From positions 1,125,446-1,189,445 of the forward strand of contig VFFE01007639.1 of NCBI GenBank assembly GCA_008921705.1: 64,000 bases of DNA, written 5' to 3'. Numbering within the stretch: the first letter of the stretch is position 1; each line of letters starts with the position of its first letter. The notes under the pieces were generated by a model. The model did no database searches. It saw only the letters and a program-made list of their open reading frames with translations, and was not told where the DNA came from. The DNA comes from Burhinus oedicnemus (taxonomy: Eukaryota > Chordata > Aves > Charadriiformes > Burhinidae). Positions 61,941-64,000 of this stretch are shown one piece after another. The position numbers and the translations under genes are program-made.

Positions 61941-64000
61941 AGCCCACTCACGGTTGGCTGCGAGCGGCACCGGGGCTGGGGCTGCGGCAGCCACAGCCCA
62001 GAGAGGCGTGAAAACAAGCAGGGGAAACGGCCAGCAGTGAAAAATCATGATGGAGGCAAGAAGACCTTTCAGGTATGGAGCCGCATTCTTGACTCCCGCT
62101 GGCAAACGGAGCTGGTGGCCTTGGTGTGGAAGAGAAATAAATGGCTCTTGTAAGTGGCGGTGTTCAGTGGAGGGATGGAGGCAGAAGGCGTCTGCGTGAT
62201 CTTGCACCACTGTCCTAAGATATTATGTCTCTTGTGTGACTGGCAATGCCGTATTCAGTCACTGACTTGCTTTCAGGCTGCAGCTCCCTTTGCAGTTGGC
62301 TTAGAGATATTGGAGGCGTTGATAAATCTCTGAGTAAGAAAAGTGGGGGGGGAAAACCCCAAGCTAGTGTGCATAACACATCTTTTTTGGCATGTTACAG
62401 GACTGCAGCAAAGCGATACTGGTCGTATAGTGACCAGTTCTTGAATGCGCTTTCTGTAATCACTTTGGGGCAGAGATTGGCTTTGGCTGTGTTCAGGGCA
62501 GTGGTAAGTGTGCTGGCAGTGCTTAAACAGCACGTGGCATTTCATAGCAGAGCCTAAATTTAAGTACACTTCAGTGATACGCTGCCAATAGATTAACACG
62601 GGGGATCCCTCAAAATTATACCCTGTAGCTTGTAATGAAATCCATTTTCCAAAGCAACATGCATTTGAAGAGAGGAGGGGATGGCAAATACACTTGTTTG
62701 TTTACCCATTTAAACAAAAAATATCCTTTCAAAGCACAGAAAGGAACTTGGCAAGCGAGCTGATGGGAAAGGCCAGATTCCCTGATGTGTAAGGGGATTG
62801 CTGTCCTGTGAGTGGGGCTACGGGTCCCCTGTAGAGCATCCCTTGGATGCAAGGAAACTCCTGTATCTCCTTGGATACAGGGGATTTCTAGACACCTCTG
62901 CATCTCTGTGCTGCCTTATGACAGTAGAGAGGGTAGTCTGGGAGAAGGGAAGGACTGAGGCAAATCTCTGGTCTCTCCTAACAGTTGTGGTGCCTCTGGG
63001 GGGAGCTTGCAGCAGGGGCACCGTGAAGGTGCTGTCAGGCAGCAGCTCTGAGAGAGTTTCTGCATAGCAAATTGGGAGGGTGACTGAGGCACTGATAAGC
63101 TGGTTGTCTTCCCGCGGGTTTGGGGTTTCCTGCCACATTGAGCAGCCTGCAGTGTGCATGTCTGTCTTTCCCAAAACAAGTAATAGGGTATCACACTGGC
63201 ACTGTTGCTTAGTTCTTGTCAATATAGGATTTCACCCTGTATTTTCTGATCCTGAAGGCTGTATTGCAGGTGGGATAGGTCATTTGGGTGCAGACAGCAA
63301 GACAGGATCCTGAAATCGTGCCTTTTGCTCTTCTTCCTCAGAGACTCGGGGAAAAGATGAGCTCAGAGCTTGTGTGCATCTGACGTGCAGCTGCTGGCAC
63401 AGTCCCAACATCCCTACAGCTATCAAATATTGGGGTGACTGGAGCACAAGGACTGTGCCTGGCACACATGCATCTACACCCTACACAAATCTCCCATTTC
63501 CAGGGTATGAGGTATGAAGTGAGTTCAGTCTTTACTGTTGAAGTTGTGTTATTGGGCAGCTGAAGATGACAAGATCCCATGGGCCAGCAAACACAAAAAA
63601 GTTCACTGTGGGTTAGTGTACACACATGGGAGAGGTTGTTTCTGGACTGCAGACCTTCTTCAGGTTTTTGGTGTTTGTTTTTTTTTTTTTTTATGCAGCG
63701 GCTGTTTCACGTAAAGTATGTGCTAAATTTTTCATACTGTACCATGGACACTTATGGCAACACGCCAGGAGACATCAGGCCAACCCTGGCAGGAATGGCA
63801 CAGAGATGTTCAGATGGGGAATGAATGACATCCGAAGCTGAAAACCACCCCATCGGTGTGGGAGCAGGACCGTAGCCCAGAGCTTCTGGCAAAGCAAAGA
63901 CTGCCATTATAAAACACCATTTGTAGCTTATTGTACTTGGTTTGCACTCTCTCCTGAATGCTGAAACTTTAAACAGTAAGACCTACTTAATCAAATGCAT
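61941..64000. other. Unassigned sequence, no gene seen
   Basis: Many short frames overlap on both strands at 61.8-63.8 kb (up to 134 codons at 62818-63222, minus), but none is recognisable or supported by splice context, and opposite-strand pairs exclude one another. A T run of 15 lies at 63678-63692. The abundance of frames reflects the higher G+C here. Confidence 0.4.

Noticed and set aside
62818..63222. A 134-codon minus-strand frame near the right end
   Set aside because: It overlaps other frames on both strands, has no family resemblance, and lies in GC-richer DNA where long chance frames are expected.

Overview
The window is nuclear DNA of an amniote, almost certainly a bird. The main evidence is CR1 retrotransposon 3' ends of the avian type at 19293, 45144 and 47487, together with solo LTRs of kinds I associate with avian endogenous retroviruses. 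The LTR family with two copies here points more to Neoaves than to chicken-like birds, but that is recalled knowledge and not something the sequence proves. There are no bacterial-style genes, operons, CRISPR arrays or rRNA genes.

I find no host protein-coding gene. The open frames are short, overlap on both strands, and lack good splice context. The longest lie in transposon relics (reverse transcriptase remnant at 45232-46104; frames running through the LTRs at 16.5-17.3 kb and 39.9-40.8 kb) or in a pentanucleotide repeat (43.2 kb). The window reads as an AT-rich intergenic or intronic stretch, possibly part of a gene desert.

Layout. 1-12 kb: old, decayed CR1-clade LINE copies (plus strand 1480-2140; minus strand 3890-6090, 9335-10105 and 11010-11790) and a MIR-like SINE at 7.6 kb. 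16.2-17.4 kb: solo LTR, first copy of a family. 19.3-20.6 kb: truncated CR1. 25.6-26.3 kb: ERVL-like solo LTR with a perfect 5-bp target duplication. 26.3-31.0 kb: AT-rich stretch free of recognised repeats, a candidate for conserved noncoding sequence. 31.0-32.0 kb: two MIR-like SINEs. 39.6-40.7 kb: second copy of the first LTR family, same orientation. 41.1 kb: old CR1 scrap. 43.2 kb: 25 perfect GGAAA units. 45.1-47.3 kb: the youngest-looking CR1, 5'-truncated. 47.5 kb: CR1 tail. 51.8-52.0 kb: two tRNA-like blocks in tandem. 52.8-53.4 kb: a further LTR-like element. 58.5-62.2 kb: unique, enhancer-like sequence ending in a full match to the CTCF core consensus.

Nothing here forms a gene system. 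Whatever function exists is probably cis-regulatory and is best sought at 26.9-30.9 kb and 58.5-62.2 kb. I did not find a convincing undescribed system. Repeat identities rest on family motifs visible in the sequence plus memory of family consensuses, and element ends are approximate unless target duplications fix them.
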